A DNA stretch of 64,000 nt from contig NZ_SUNH01000002.1 in assembly GCF_005048265.1 (NCBI RefSeq), positions 53,121 through 117,120 of the forward strand. The letters run 5' to 3'. Each line of letters starts with the position of its first letter. Position 1 is the stretch's first letter. The translations under genes were made by a program, and so were the position numbers. This document shows positions 35,992-44,432 of the stretch, one piece after another. The stretch is from Paracoccus hibiscisoli. Lineage in GTDB: Bacteria; Pseudomonadota; Alphaproteobacteria; Rhodobacterales; Rhodobacteraceae. The notes below the pieces were generated by a model that searched no databases, was not told the origin of the DNA, and saw only the letters and a list, made by a program, of their open reading frames with translations.

Positions 35992-36534
35992 ATGCCCAAG
36001 ACCCCCCACGAGGTGCTGGAGTTCTGGTTCTCGGACCAGATGCGCCCCTATTGGTTCGCGAAATCCGACGATATCGACAAGGACATCGCCGCCCGCTTCA
36101 GCGACACCTATGAGGAGGCCCATGCCGGTCGGCTGGACGCCTGGATGGACGCGCCCGACAGCGCGCTGGCGCTGGTGATCACGCTGGACCAGTTCCCGCG
36201 CAACATCCATCGCGGCGGGCCGCGCAGCTTTGAATCAAACGATCTGGCGCTGCGCCATGCCCGCACCGCGCTGGATCGGGGCCACGACCTGGGTCAGCCG
36301 GCCGAGCGGCGGCAGTTCTTTTACCTGCCCTTCATGCACAGCGAGGATCTGGCCGATCAGGACCGCTCGGTCGCGCTGTATGAACAGCTGGGCAACGACC
36401 ACTCGCTGCATTTCGCGCATGAGCATCGCGATATCGTGGCGCGGTTCGGCCGCTTTCCGCATCGCAACGCCATCCTGGGCCGCGACAGCACCCCCGAAGA
36501 GGCCACGTTTCTGGAAACGCACAAGGGCTTCTGA
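35992..36534 (+). CDS. DUF924 family protein
   Basis: A 180-residue all-helical DUF924 protein, related to TPR folds. Conserved blocks are VLEFWFSDQMRPYWFAKSDDID, ALALVITLDQFPRNIHRG, FFYLPFMHSEDLADQ and FGRFPHRNAILGRDSTPEE. No catalytic function is established. It starts 11 bases after the pirin stop with a GGAGAG SD and is probably co-transcribed with it. Confidence 0.9.
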   Translation: MPKTPHEVLEFWFSDQMRPYWFAKSDDIDKDIAARFSDTYEEAHAGRLDAWMDAPDSALALVITLDQFPRNIHRGGPRSFESNDLALRHARTALDRGHDLGQPAERRQFFYLPFMHSEDLADQDRSVALYEQLGNDHSLHFAHEHRDIVARFGRFPHRNAILGRDSTPEEATFLETHKGF

Positions 36535-36571
36535 TCTTGCCCAAGGGGTGCGGGCCGCCTAGCCTGCACCC

Positions 36572-37597
36572 ATGGATCATCTGCCCTGCTTTTACGCGCC
36601 CGACACCGCCGCCCATGACCCGCAGTTCTGGATGCTGCGCGGCGTGCCCATGGCCAACAAGGAAACCGCCGAACGCGCGGACCGCCTGCTGGCGGGCATC
36701 GCCGCGGCGGGGCTGACCGTGACCGATCCGCCGGTCGCCGACCGCGCGCCGATGCATGCCATCCACACCGCGCGATACCTGACCTTCCTGGAGATTGCAT
36801 GGGACGAATGGCAGACCGCCCCCGGCGCGGGCGCCGAGGTCGTGGCCAACCTGCATCCGCAAAAGGCGCATCAGACCTATCCCTCGGGCATCACCGGGCG
36901 GGCGGGCTGGCACATGGCCGATACCGGCTGCCCGCTTGGGCGGCACACCTACGCGGCGGCGCTGCGGGGCGTCGACACGGCGCTGGCGGCCGCGGCGGCG
37001 GTGACCGGGGGCGCGCGGGCGGCCTATGCGCTGTGCCGTCCGCCGGGGCATCACGCCGATGCCGACACGGCGGCGGGACATTGCTTTCTGAACAATTCGG
37101 CCATCGCGGCCCAGGCCCTGCGCGCGCATCACGACCGCGTCGCAGTGCTGGACATCGACGTGCATCACGGCAACGGCACGCAGGAGATCTTTTACGACCG
37201 CGCCGATGTGCTGACCGTGTCGGTCCATGCCGATCCGGATGCGTTCTATCCCTTTTATCTGGGCCATGCGCATGAGGTGGGGCCGGCGGGCACCAACCTG
37301 AACCTGCCGCTGCCTTTGGGGTCGGGTGACGACCTCTGGCTGGCCGCCCTCGACGGCGCGCTGGAGCGTATCGCGGATTTCGCGCCGGGCGCGCTGGTCC
37401 TGGCCCTGGGGCTGGACGCGCATGAGCGGGACCCGTTCCGCGGGCTGCAGGTCACGACGCCGGGCTTTGCCCGCGCCGCCGCCCGCATCAAGGCCGCAGG
37501 CCTGCCCACCGTCATCGTGCAGGAGGGCGGCTATCTCTCCGAGGATCTGACCCACAATCTGGCCGCCACCCTGCGGGGCTGGATCGAGGCGCCCTGA
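36572..37597 (+). CDS. Acetylpolyamine amidohydrolase-type deacetylase
   Basis: A 341-residue zinc deacetylase of the arginase/deacetylase fold. Active-site blocks are CRPPGHHADAD, LDIDVHHGNGTQEIFYDRADVLTVSVHADPDAFYPFYLGHAHEVG and QEGGYLSEDL. The FYPFYLGHAHEVG segment and the long N-terminal region are characteristic of acetylpolyamine amidohydrolases, which deacetylate N-acetyl-putrescine, -cadaverine and longer polyamines. It differs from the shorter homologue at 3202-4116. ATG 36572 follows DUF924 by 37 bases. Confidence 0.9.
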   Translation: MDHLPCFYAPDTAAHDPQFWMLRGVPMANKETAERADRLLAGIAAAGLTVTDPPVADRAPMHAIHTARYLTFLEIAWDEWQTAPGAGAEVVANLHPQKAHQTYPSGITGRAGWHMADTGCPLGRHTYAAALRGVDTALAAAAAVTGGARAAYALCRPPGHHADADTAAGHCFLNNSAIAAQALRAHHDRVAVLDIDVHHGNGTQEIFYDRADVLTVSVHADPDAFYPFYLGHAHEVGPAGTNLNLPLPLGSGDDLWLAALDGALERIADFAPGALVLALGLDAHERDPFRGLQVTTPGFARAAARIKAAGLPTVIVQEGGYLSEDLTHNLAATLRGWIEAP

Positions 37598-37630
37598 CCG
37601 GTCTATAGCGGACCAAAAAAGGGGGGCTTC

Positions 37631-39103
37631 ATGCGCATCTGCATCATCACCACCGGCGGCACCATCGGCAGCACGGGCCACCCCCTGTCACCCATGCCCG
37701 CCGCCCGGTTCGCGCAGGCCGTCCACGACCTGCTGGGGGGCGCGCTGGCGGCGGCGCTGCCGGGGGACCGGCTGCATGTGGATGACGGGCTGCGCTTTTC
37801 CGATGACGGGCCCGGCACGTTGGACAGCACCGACCTGCGCCCCTCGGACTGGTGCCGGATCGCGGGGCGGGTGCTGGATCTGTACGACGATCACGACGCC
37901 TTCGTGATCCTGCACGGCACCGACACGATGGATTACACCGGCGCGGCGCTGCCCTTGCTGCTGAACGTGTTCGACGACATGGGGATCGCCCGCGCGGCCC
38001 TGTCCAAGCCCGTGATCCTGACCGGCGCGCAGCTGCCGCTGTTCCGCGACACGGATGGCGGGCTGGTCCTGAACGCGGGCAGCGACGCACTGGCCAACCT
38101 GACCGGCGCGCTGGAGGCCGCCCGCTTGCGCCTGCCCGAGGTCGCGGTCTTCTTCGACGGGCGGCTGCTGCGCGGGGCGCGGGCGCTCAAGGTGTCGACC
38201 ACGCGGTTCGCGGGGTTCGACAGCCCGCATCTGGGGCCGCTGGCCACGCGGGGCATCGGCATCCATCCGGGCGCGGTGCCGCCTCTGCCCGGCCCCGCCG
38301 CGCCCGACCGCGCGCTGGATGCGGCCCCGGCCCGCGCCCTGGTCCGCGCGCAGCTGGAGGCCGTGGCCCGCGTCATCGACGATCAGCGCGTGGCGCAGAT
38401 CGCCGCCGTCCCCTCGGATCACCGCGCGAGCGATCCGCTGATGGCGCGGATGGTGCGCGACGCGCTGGCCGCAGGCGCAACCGGCCTGCTGCTGGAGGGG
38501 TTCGGCCCCGGCAACATCCCCGCAGGCGACGGCGCGATGGCCAGCGCGCTGACGCAGGCGCAGGTGCCGGTGATGATCGCCAGCCGGGTGATCGGCGGGC
38601 AGGTGGGCGCGTTCGATTACGCGGCGGGGGCCTGGATCGGGGCGACCGGCGCGGTGGCGGCGGGCGACATGACGCCGGTGGCGGCGCTGGCCAAGCTGAT
38701 GATCCTGACCGCCATGGCCCCCCATCACGGATGGGACCGCGCCACCCTGTCCGCGCTTCTGGCGCGCAGCCTGGCGGGCGAATGCGCGGCGGGCGACCGG
38801 CTGACCGGGGCGCTGTGGCCCGGTCAGGCGCTGCAGGCGGCGGACGGGCCGCTGCGGTTGGAGAACGACCACGACCACGGCCCGCGCCTGACCGACGGGG
38901 CGCGCCTGCTGTGGCAGGCCCCCGGCCCCGGCCTGCTGCGGATGCAGGGCGACCGGCTGGCGCTGATCGCGCATGACGGGGCGGTGCTGTGGTCCAGCGC
39001 GCCTGCGCCCGGCGCGGTGGCGGTGCTGACCGCGCATCCGCCCGCGCTGCGCCTGATCGACCCGGCGGGGCGCGCGCGCCCGGTCACGGCGCTTGCGGGC
39101 TGA
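37631..39103 (+). CDS. Asparaginase with an extra C-terminal region
   Basis: A 490-residue protein whose first about 395 residues form a bacterial L-asparaginase/glutaminase-type enzyme. The nucleophile Thr is in ITTGGTIGS and the second Thr/Asp pair is in [24 protein letters not shown] belongs to the C-terminal lobe. No signal peptide is visible, so it is cytoplasmic. The family is normally about 330-350 residues. The additional about 95 residues contain [22 protein letters not shown], which resembles one repeat of bulb-lectin-type beta folds; this is only a similarity of pattern. It follows the deacetylase by 33 bases. Confidence 0.85.
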   Translation: MRICIITTGGTIGSTGHPLSPMPAARFAQAVHDLLGGALAAALPGDRLHVDDGLRFSDDGPGTLDSTDLRPSDWCRIAGRVLDLYDDHDAFVILHGTDTMDYTGAALPLLLNVFDDMGIARAALSKPVILTGAQLPLFRDTDGGLVLNAGSDALANLTGALEAARLRLPEVAVFFDGRLLRGARALKVSTTRFAGFDSPHLGPLATRGIGIHPGAVPPLPGPAAPDRALDAAPARALVRAQLEAVARVIDDQRVAQIAAVPSDHRASDPLMARMVRDALAAGATGLLLEGFGPGNIPAGDGAMASALTQAQVPVMIASRVIGGQVGAFDYAAGAWIGATGAVAAGDMTPVAALAKLMILTAMAPHHGWDRATLSALLARSLAGECAAGDRLTGALWPGQALQAADGPLRLENDHDHGPRLTDGARLLWQAPGPGLLRMQGDRLALIAHDGAVLWSSAPAPGAVAVLTAHPPALRLIDPAGRARPVTALAG

Positions 39104-39144
39104 CCCCCGCGCGCGCTAGCAACAGCCAGCCAGAGGAGGTCCCG

Positions 39145-39570
39145 ATGCCGCTGATCCATATCCTGAACGGTCCGAACCTGAACCTGCTGGGCCAGCGCCA
39201 GCCCGAGGTCTATGGCCATGCCACCCTGTCCGACCTGGAGGCGATGTGCCGCGACGCCGCCCGCCCCCATGAGATCCGGTTCCTGCAATCCAACTGGGAG
39301 GGGCAGATCGTCGACTGGATCCACGAGGCCCGGCTGGAGGCCGCAGCCATCGTCATCAACCCGGCGGCGCTGACCCATACCTCGGTCGCGGTTCTGGACG
39401 CGCTGAACGCCTTCGACGGCCCGGTGATCGAGGTCCATATCAGCCAGGTCCACAAGCGCGAGGCGTTCCGCCACCATTCCTATGTGTCGCACCGGGCGGA
39501 TGGGGTGATCGCGGGGCTGGGGCTGGGCGGCTATGTCGCCGCGCTGCGCCATGTGGCGACGCTGATCTGA
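39145..39570 (+). CDS. aroQ: 3-dehydroquinate dehydratase, type II
   Basis: A 141-residue type II dehydroquinase that dehydrates 3-dehydroquinate in the shikimate pathway. The signature [19 protein letters not shown] carries the catalytic Arg and Tyr, [16 protein letters not shown] follows, and the catalytic His region is [20 protein letters not shown]. The strong SD AGGAGG sits 5 bases before ATG 39145. In some bacteria the same family serves quinate catabolism; no other shikimate genes are nearby. Confidence 0.95.
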   Translation: MPLIHILNGPNLNLLGQRQPEVYGHATLSDLEAMCRDAARPHEIRFLQSNWEGQIVDWIHEARLEAAAIVINPAALTHTSVAVLDALNAFDGPVIEVHISQVHKREAFRHHSYVSHRADGVIAGLGLGGYVAALRHVATLI

Positions 39571-39577
39571 CAAAAAA

Positions 39578-39623
39578 CCGCCGGTTCCGGGCGCAGGGAG
39601 GAGGGGTGCGCGGGAACCGACGG
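39578..39623 (+). terminator. Interrupted stem-loop after aroQ
   Basis: Arms CCGCCGGTTCC (39578-39588) and GGAACCGACGG (39613-39623) pair with one mismatch, and an inner GCGC/GCGC pair (39591-39594 with 39608-39611) extends the stem. It begins 8 bases after the aroQ stop and is followed by CTTTCC. The remaining spacer to 39841 holds a small GAAGCA-TC-TGCTTC hairpin and no recognisable gene. Confidence 0.5.
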
Positions 39624-39841
39624 CTTTCCGGAAATGGTCCGTGGCCGGACCGGGAGGAGGACGCCACGAAGCATCTGCTTCATAAGTTCACCTTGCGCCT
39701 GTCCGGCGGGCCTGTCACCGCCCGACGCTGCAACGCAGCAGGCGCGACAGGCGATGCCGCCGTGATGGGCTGATTTCCGGCGTATTGCCCGTTCGTTGGG
39801 CAGAAAACGCGCCCGACAGACCGATCAGCCGATTCGCGCGC

Positions 39842-41188
39842 CTATCCCGCCAATGCCTCCAGATAGGTCCGCGACCACCAGGCGACGTCATGGGTGACCA
39901 CGCCCTCCAGCAGGGCGGCGTGGCGGTCGCGGCGTTCGGATTGCGACATGCGCATGGCCTGCGCCATCGCCACGGCCAGATCATGCGGGTCATGGGGGTT
40001 GATGATCAGGGCCTGGTCCATCGTCTCGGCCGCGCCGGCAAAGCGCGACAGGATCAGCACGCCCGGATCGTCGGGGTTCTGGGCCGCGACATATTCCTTG
40101 GCCACCAGGTTCATGCCGTCCGCCAGCGGCGTGACCAGCCCGATGCGCGCCTGACGATACAGCCCCGCAAGGACGGGTCGCGGAAAGGGCCGGTGGATGA
40201 ACCGGATCGGCGTCCAGTTCAGCGTGGCGAACTGGCCGTTGATGCGGCCTGCCAGATGCTCGGTCTCCTCCCGGATGGTCTGATAGGCCTCGACCGCGCC
40301 GCGGGTGGGGGGCGCGATCTGCAGGAACGAGATCTTTTCATGCAGGTCGGGGATCTTTTCCAGCAGCAGCTGATAGGCCCGGAACCGCTGCGGGATGCCC
40401 TTGGAATAGTCCAGCCGGTCCACGCCGATCATCATCTTGGCCCCGGTCAGCATGCGCATGCGGTCGCTGTCGGGGGCGTCCACCGCCTCGGCCATAAACG
40501 ACGCCGCGTCGATGCCGATGGGAAAAGCCTGCGTGCGCACGTCGCGCCCCGCGATCCGGAACCGGTCGGGCGACACCAGATCGCCATCGGCCAGCTGGCG
40601 CGCGCTTTCGGCGAATGCACCCATGTCCCGATCGGCCTGAAACCCCAGCAGGTCGTAATGCGACAGCCAGTCGAACAGCTGGGACGGGTTGGGCAGGGCC
40701 GCGCAATCGGCCGGGCCGGGAAAGGGGATGTGCAGGAAATGCCCGATCTTGTTGCCGACCCCCAGGGCGCGCAGTTCGGCGGCCAGCGGGAACAGGTGGT
40801 AATCCTGCACCCAGATGCGGTCATCGGGGCGCAGATGCGGCACGATCATCCGCGCGATCAGCGCATTCACACGGGCATAGCCGTCCAGGTATTCGGGCTG
40901 GATGCGCATCAGGTTCGGCCGCCCGTGGCACAGTGGCCAGAGGATCGAGTTGGAATAGCCCAGATAGTATTCCTCGTGATCCTGCGGGGTCAGGTCAAAG
41001 GACATGCGCTGAAAGGCGGCGCCCGGATGGTCCTGCAGGTCCGGTGCGGGATGGTCGGTCACCTCGCCCGAGAACCCGATCCAGACGCCGCCAGAGCTGC
41101 GCAGCGCATCCTCCAGCGCGACGACCAGCCCCCCCGACGGATTCTTGCCCAAAGGCAGGCGGTTCGACACGACGACTAGGCGGGACAT
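39842..41188 (-). CDS. otsA: Trehalose-6-phosphate synthase
   Basis: A 448-residue GT20 enzyme that makes trehalose 6-phosphate from UDP-glucose and glucose 6-phosphate. Signatures are the N-terminal VVVSNRLPL, YHEEYYLGYSNSILWPLCH-type region, VWVQDYHL-like IWVQDYHLFPLA, IGVDRLDYSKGIPQR and TPLADGMNLVAKEYVA. The SD GAGGAAA is close to ATG 41188. It is the second gene of otsB-otsA, 9 bases after otsB. Trehalose synthesis and the YehZYXW-like importer would both support osmotic adaptation. Confidence 0.96.
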   Translation of the reverse strand: MSRLVVVSNRLPLGKNPSGGLVVALEDALRSSGGVWIGFSGEVTDHPAPDLQDHPGAAFQRMSFDLTPQDHEEYYLGYSNSILWPLCHGRPNLMRIQPEYLDGYARVNALIARMIVPHLRPDDRIWVQDYHLFPLAAELRALGVGNKIGHFLHIPFPGPADCAALPNPSQLFDWLSHYDLLGFQADRDMGAFAESARQLADGDLVSPDRFRIAGRDVRTQAFPIGIDAASFMAEAVDAPDSDRMRMLTGAKMMIGVDRLDYSKGIPQRFRAYQLLLEKIPDLHEKISFLQIAPPTRGAVEAYQTIREETEHLAGRINGQFATLNWTPIRFIHRPFPRPVLAGLYRQARIGLVTPLADGMNLVAKEYVAAQNPDDPGVLILSRFAGAAETMDQALIINPHDPHDLAVAMAQAMRMSQSERRDRHAALLEGVVTHDVAWWSRTYLEALAG

Positions 41189-41197
41189 GCGGTTTCC

Positions 41198-41926
41198 TCA
41201 GGTCAGAGATGCGTCAAGCCAGGCGGCCAGCGCGGCAGGGTCGGACAGGCGGTGATGGGCGGCGGTGGGTCCGTCGCCGATCTTGATGGCAAAGCCGCCC
41301 CGGGACTGGGCGTGGGCCATGGCGGGTTCGTCGGTGGTGTCGTCGCCCGCAAAGACCGGCATCCGGCCCGCAAAGGGCGGCAGGGTCAACAGATGCGCCA
41401 TGGCACTGTCCTTGCCGACGCCGCCGGGGCGCAGCTCCAGCGCCATCTTGGCGGGTTGCAGCACCAGATGCGGATGCTGCGCGGCCAGATCCTGCATCAC
41501 CGTCTCGACGAAATCGCGCAACTGGGACGCGTCGCGGTAATGCAGCGCGACGCCGTGGGGCTTTTCCTCGACCAGCAGGGCGGGATGGGGGGCGGCGCGG
41601 TCGCGGGCCGCGCGGTGCAGCGCGGGGGCGTCGAAATCGACCTGATGCAGGGTGGTGATGCGGCCCGGTTCCAGCGACAGCTCGGACCCGTGGCTGCCCG
41701 CGACAAAGCCCGGAAAATCGGGCAGGTGCCCGCGCAGGTCGGCCACGTCGCGCCCCGAGATCAGCGCCACCGCGCCCCCCTGCCGCCGATGCAGCGCCGA
41801 CAGGCGGTCGCGCAGCGCAGGGGTCACCACCACCGCATCGGGGCGCGGCGCGATATCGACCAGGCAGCCGTCGAAATCCAGGAACAGCGCGGCATCGGGG
41901 GACAGCAGGGGCAGGGTCATCGGCAC
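41198..41926 (-). CDS. otsB: Trehalose-6-phosphate phosphatase
   Basis: A 242-residue HAD-superfamily phosphatase that dephosphorylates trehalose 6-phosphate. HAD motif I is FLDFDGCLVDIAPRPD (nucleophile Asp), with GSHGSELS as the family-specific motif, then KMALELRPGGVGKDSAM, and motif IV is FAGDDTTDEPAM. GTG 41926 is taken as start because the SD GGAG is about 6 bases upstream; ATG 41920, two codons later, is the alternative. It is the first gene of the leftward ots operon. Confidence 0.94.
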   Translation of the reverse strand: MPMTLPLLSPDAALFLDFDGCLVDIAPRPDAVVVTPALRDRLSALHRRQGGAVALISGRDVADLRGHLPDFPGFVAGSHGSELSLEPGRITTLHQVDFDAPALHRAARDRAAPHPALLVEEKPHGVALHYRDASQLRDFVETVMQDLAAQHPHLVLQPAKMALELRPGGVGKDSAMAHLLTLPPFAGRMPVFAGDDTTDEPAMAHAQSRGGFAIKIGDGPTAAHHRLSDPAALAAWLDASLT

Positions 41927-42020
41927 GAGACACTCCGTTCAGGTTTCACAAGGTGAACCCTGAGACAGGCCCGCAGGTTCACCGCCATGTGATCTTTTGT
42001 GCATTCAATCGCGCGCGCTG

Positions 42021-42650
42021 TCAAAACTCGACGCCCGCCTGCGCCTTGATGCCGGCGCGGAAGGGGTGCTTGATCTGGGTCATCTCGGTCACAAGGTCGG
42101 CGGCCTCGATCAGCGCCTCGGGGGCGCCGCGGCCGGTCAGCACGACATGGGTCATGGGCGGTTTCTCAGCCTCCAGAAAGGCCAGCACCTCGGCCACGTC
42201 CAGATAACCATAGCGAAAGGCGATGTTGATCTCGTCCAGCAGGACCATGCGGATGGCGGGGTCGCGGATCAGCGATTTGGCCTTGTCCCAGCCCGCCGCC
42301 GCCGCCGCGATGTCGCGCGACTTGTCCTGGGTCTCCCAGGTGAACCCCTCGCCCATGGCGTGGAATTGGCAGACATCGCCGAAATGCGTGGTCAGCAGCG
42401 TGCGTTCGCCCGTGTCCCACGCGCCCTTGATGAACTGCACCACGGCACTGGGCATGCCATGCGCGATGCAGCGCATGATCATGCCGAACCCGCTGGAGGA
42501 TTTGCCCTTGCCCGGCCCCGTATGGACGATGATCAGGCCCTTTTCGCCGGTCTTGGTCTCCATCATCCGGTCGCGGGCGGCCTTTTTCTTGGCCATCTTG
42601 GCGGCGTGGCGGTCCAGATCCTCGGTGGGAACGGGGTCGGTCGGGGTCAT
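42021..42650 (-). CDS. cobO: Cob(I)yrinic acid a,c-diamide adenosyltransferase
   Basis: A 209-residue CobO/BtuR-type ATP:corrinoid adenosyltransferase that attaches the 5'-deoxyadenosyl ligand to cobalt. The N-terminal P-loop is IVHTGPGKGKSSSGFG. Other family blocks are VVQFIKGAWDTGER, VLLDEINIAFRYGYL and HVVLTGRGAPEALIEAADLVTEM. The frame extends far upstream through the riboswitch and is rejected; ATG 42650 has a GGAG SD. It is transcribed away from the main cob operon, from the spacer containing the first riboswitch. Confidence 0.96.
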   Translation of the reverse strand: MTPTDPVPTEDLDRHAAKMAKKKAARDRMMETKTGEKGLIIVHTGPGKGKSSSGFGMIMRCIAHGMPSAVVQFIKGAWDTGERTLLTTHFGDVCQFHAMGEGFTWETQDKSRDIAAAAAGWDKAKSLIRDPAIRMVLLDEINIAFRYGYLDVAEVLAFLEAEKPPMTHVVLTGRGAPEALIEAADLVTEMTQIKHPFRAGIKAQAGVEF

Positions 42651-42706
42651 GGTGCGGCTCCTCAATGGTTGACAAATCGCGGGCGCGGGGCTTTTGGTGG
42701 GCCCGT

Positions 42707-42890
42707 GTTGGTTCCTGTCGTAAGGCAGGCGAAGAGGGAATGCGACAAGGTCCTGACGGACCCCAAGCGCAGCCGCCCCCGCGACCGTGACCGGAAAGGT
42801 CGCCCGATCCACTGGCCCCGCGGGGCCGGGAAGGTGGGACGACCGTTGGGGCAACCCTGAATCCGCAAGCCGGGAGACCTGCCAGCACCT
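42707..42890 (+). promoter_or_regulatory. Cobalamin riboswitch 1
   Basis: The conserved adenosylcobalamin-aptamer blocks occur in order: GGCGAAGAGGGAA near 42729-42740, GCAGCCGCCCCCGCGACCGT near 42769-42788, CCACTGG near 42810-42815, and the B12 box CCGCAAGCCGGGAGACCTGCC (42863-42883). It is oriented + and ends about 110 bases before DUF1636, the first gene of the cobW-cobN-cobG-H-I-J run. Binding of cobalamin should shut the operon down. The region from 42891 to 43001 has GC-rich complementary stretches that could form the expression platform. Confidence 0.93.
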
Positions 42891-43001
42891 GACGATGACG
42901 GGCGAACGGGGTGTTTCGCAACCGGCAGGCGACGGGCGGGTCCTTTCCGTGCCGCCCCCTTTCGGCCTGCCCCTTTGCCCCCGACCAAGGGAAGGCCCGC
43001 G

Positions 43002-43373
43002 ATGCGCGCTGTTCTGCATGTCTGCACCACCTGTCGCGGCGCCCTGCCCGACCCCGACGCCGATCCCTGCGCGCCCCGCCCCGGCGCGCGGCTGATGGAG
43101 GTGCTGACCCGCACCGCCCCCGAAGGGGTCGAGATCCGCCCCGTCGAATGCCTGTCCGCCTGTTCGCAGGGCTGCGCCGTGGCCCTGTCGGGACCGGCCA
43201 AGTGGTCCTATGTCTATGGCCGCCTGACGCCTGAGGACGCCGCCGAGATCGCCGCAGGCGCCCGCGCCTATGCCGCCACCGCCGACGGGGTCGTGCCCTG
43301 GCGCGAACGCCCCGCCATCTTCCGCAAGCAGAGCCTTGCGCGGATTCCCCCGCATTTCCCCCCGCAGGAGTGA
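43002..43373 (+). CDS. DUF1636 thioredoxin-fold ferredoxin-like protein
   Basis: A 123-residue DUF1636 protein. It has a ferredoxin-like cysteine set: CTTC near the N terminus and CLSACSQGC near residue 50, consistent with a thioredoxin-like [2Fe-2S] or metal-binding site. It is the first gene after riboswitch 1, two bases before cobW. DUF1636 proteins often accompany cob genes; an electron-transfer or cobalt-handling role is plausible but unproven. Confidence 0.85.
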   Translation: MRAVLHVCTTCRGALPDPDADPCAPRPGARLMEVLTRTAPEGVEIRPVECLSACSQGCAVALSGPAKWSYVYGRLTPEDAAEIAAGARAYAATADGVVPWRERPAIFRKQSLARIPPHFPPQE

Positions 43374-43375
43374 CA

Positions 43376-44419
43376 ATGACCGACCTCGTGAAAACCCCCG
43401 TCACCGTGATCACCGGCTTTCTGGGCTCGGGCAAGACGACGCTGATCCGGCATCTGATGGCCAATCCGAACGGCCTGCGCCTGGCCGTGATCGTCAACGA
43501 ATTCGGCACCTTGGGCGTGGATGGCGACATCCTGAAAGGCTGCGCCGACGACAACTGCCCGGCCGAGAACATCATGGAGCTGTCGAACGGCTGCATCTGC
43601 TGCACGGTCGCCGATGATTTCATCCCCACGCTGGAGGCGCTGATGGCGCTGCCGCAAAAGCCTGATCACATCCTGATCGAGACCTCGGGGCTGGCGCTGC
43701 CGAAACCGCTGCTCAAGGCGTTCGACTGGCCCGCGATCCGGTCGCGGATCACCGTGGACGGCGTGATCGCGCTGGCCGATGCCGAGGCCGTGGCCGCGGG
43801 CCGCTTTGCCCCCGACGTGGCCGCCGTGGACGCGCAGCGCGCCGCCGATGACAGCCTGGACCATGAGACGCCCCTGTCCGAGGTCTTTGAGGATCAGATC
43901 GCCTGCGCCGATGTCGTGCTGCTGACCAAGGCCGATCTGGCGGGCGAGGCGGGCATCAAGGCCGCCCGCGCCGTGATCGAGGCCGAGGCGCCGCGCCCCC
44001 TGCCCATCCTGACCGTCACCGAAGGCGCCATCGACGCCCGCCTGATCCTGGGCCTGGGCCGCGCCGCCGAGGACGACCTGGACGCCCGTCCCAGCCATCA
44101 TGACGGCGCCGACGACCACGAGCACGAGGATTTCGACACCGTCGTGATCGACCTGCCCGAGATCACCGACCCCGCCGACCTGTCCGCCCGCATCGCGCGG
44201 CTGGCCGCGGAACAGCACATCCTGCGGGTCAAGGGCCACGTGGCCGTCGCGGGCAAGCCCATGCGCCTGCTGGTGCAGGCCGTGGGCGGGCGCGTCCGGC
44301 ACCAGTACGACCGGCCCTGGGGCGACAGCCCGCGCCGGTCGCGGCTGGTGGTGATCGCCGAGCATGACCATATCGACATGGCCGCGATCCGCGCCGTGCT
44401 GGACGGTGTGCCCGCATGA
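43376..44419 (+). CDS. cobW: Cobalamin biosynthesis GTPase CobW
   Basis: A 347-residue G3E-family P-loop GTPase. The Walker A motif is VITGFLGSGKTTLIRHLM at about residues 10-27, and the metal-binding CxCC motif lies in NGCICCTV. A His/Asp/Glu-rich linker (HHDGADDHEHED) precedes the C-terminal CobW_C domain. It is thought to deliver Co(II) to the cobaltochelatase. ATG 43376 is chosen (SD CAGGAG) over the GTG at 43370. It is directly upstream of cobN. Confidence 0.94.
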   Translation: MTDLVKTPVTVITGFLGSGKTTLIRHLMANPNGLRLAVIVNEFGTLGVDGDILKGCADDNCPAENIMELSNGCICCTVADDFIPTLEALMALPQKPDHILIETSGLALPKPLLKAFDWPAIRSRITVDGVIALADAEAVAAGRFAPDVAAVDAQRAADDSLDHETPLSEVFEDQIACADVVLLTKADLAGEAGIKAARAVIEAEAPRPLPILTVTEGAIDARLILGLGRAAEDDLDARPSHHDGADDHEHEDFDTVVIDLPEITDPADLSARIARLAAEQHILRVKGHVAVAGKPMRLLVQAVGGRVRHQYDRPWGDSPRRSRLVVIAEHDHIDMAAIRAVLDGVPA

Positions 44420-44432
44420 CCGGGGCCGCCTG

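Noticed and set aside
42651..43376. N-terminal extension of cobO through the riboswitch region
   Set aside because: The extension translates the riboswitch and DUF1636 antisense; a normal-length CobO with SD starts at ATG 42650.
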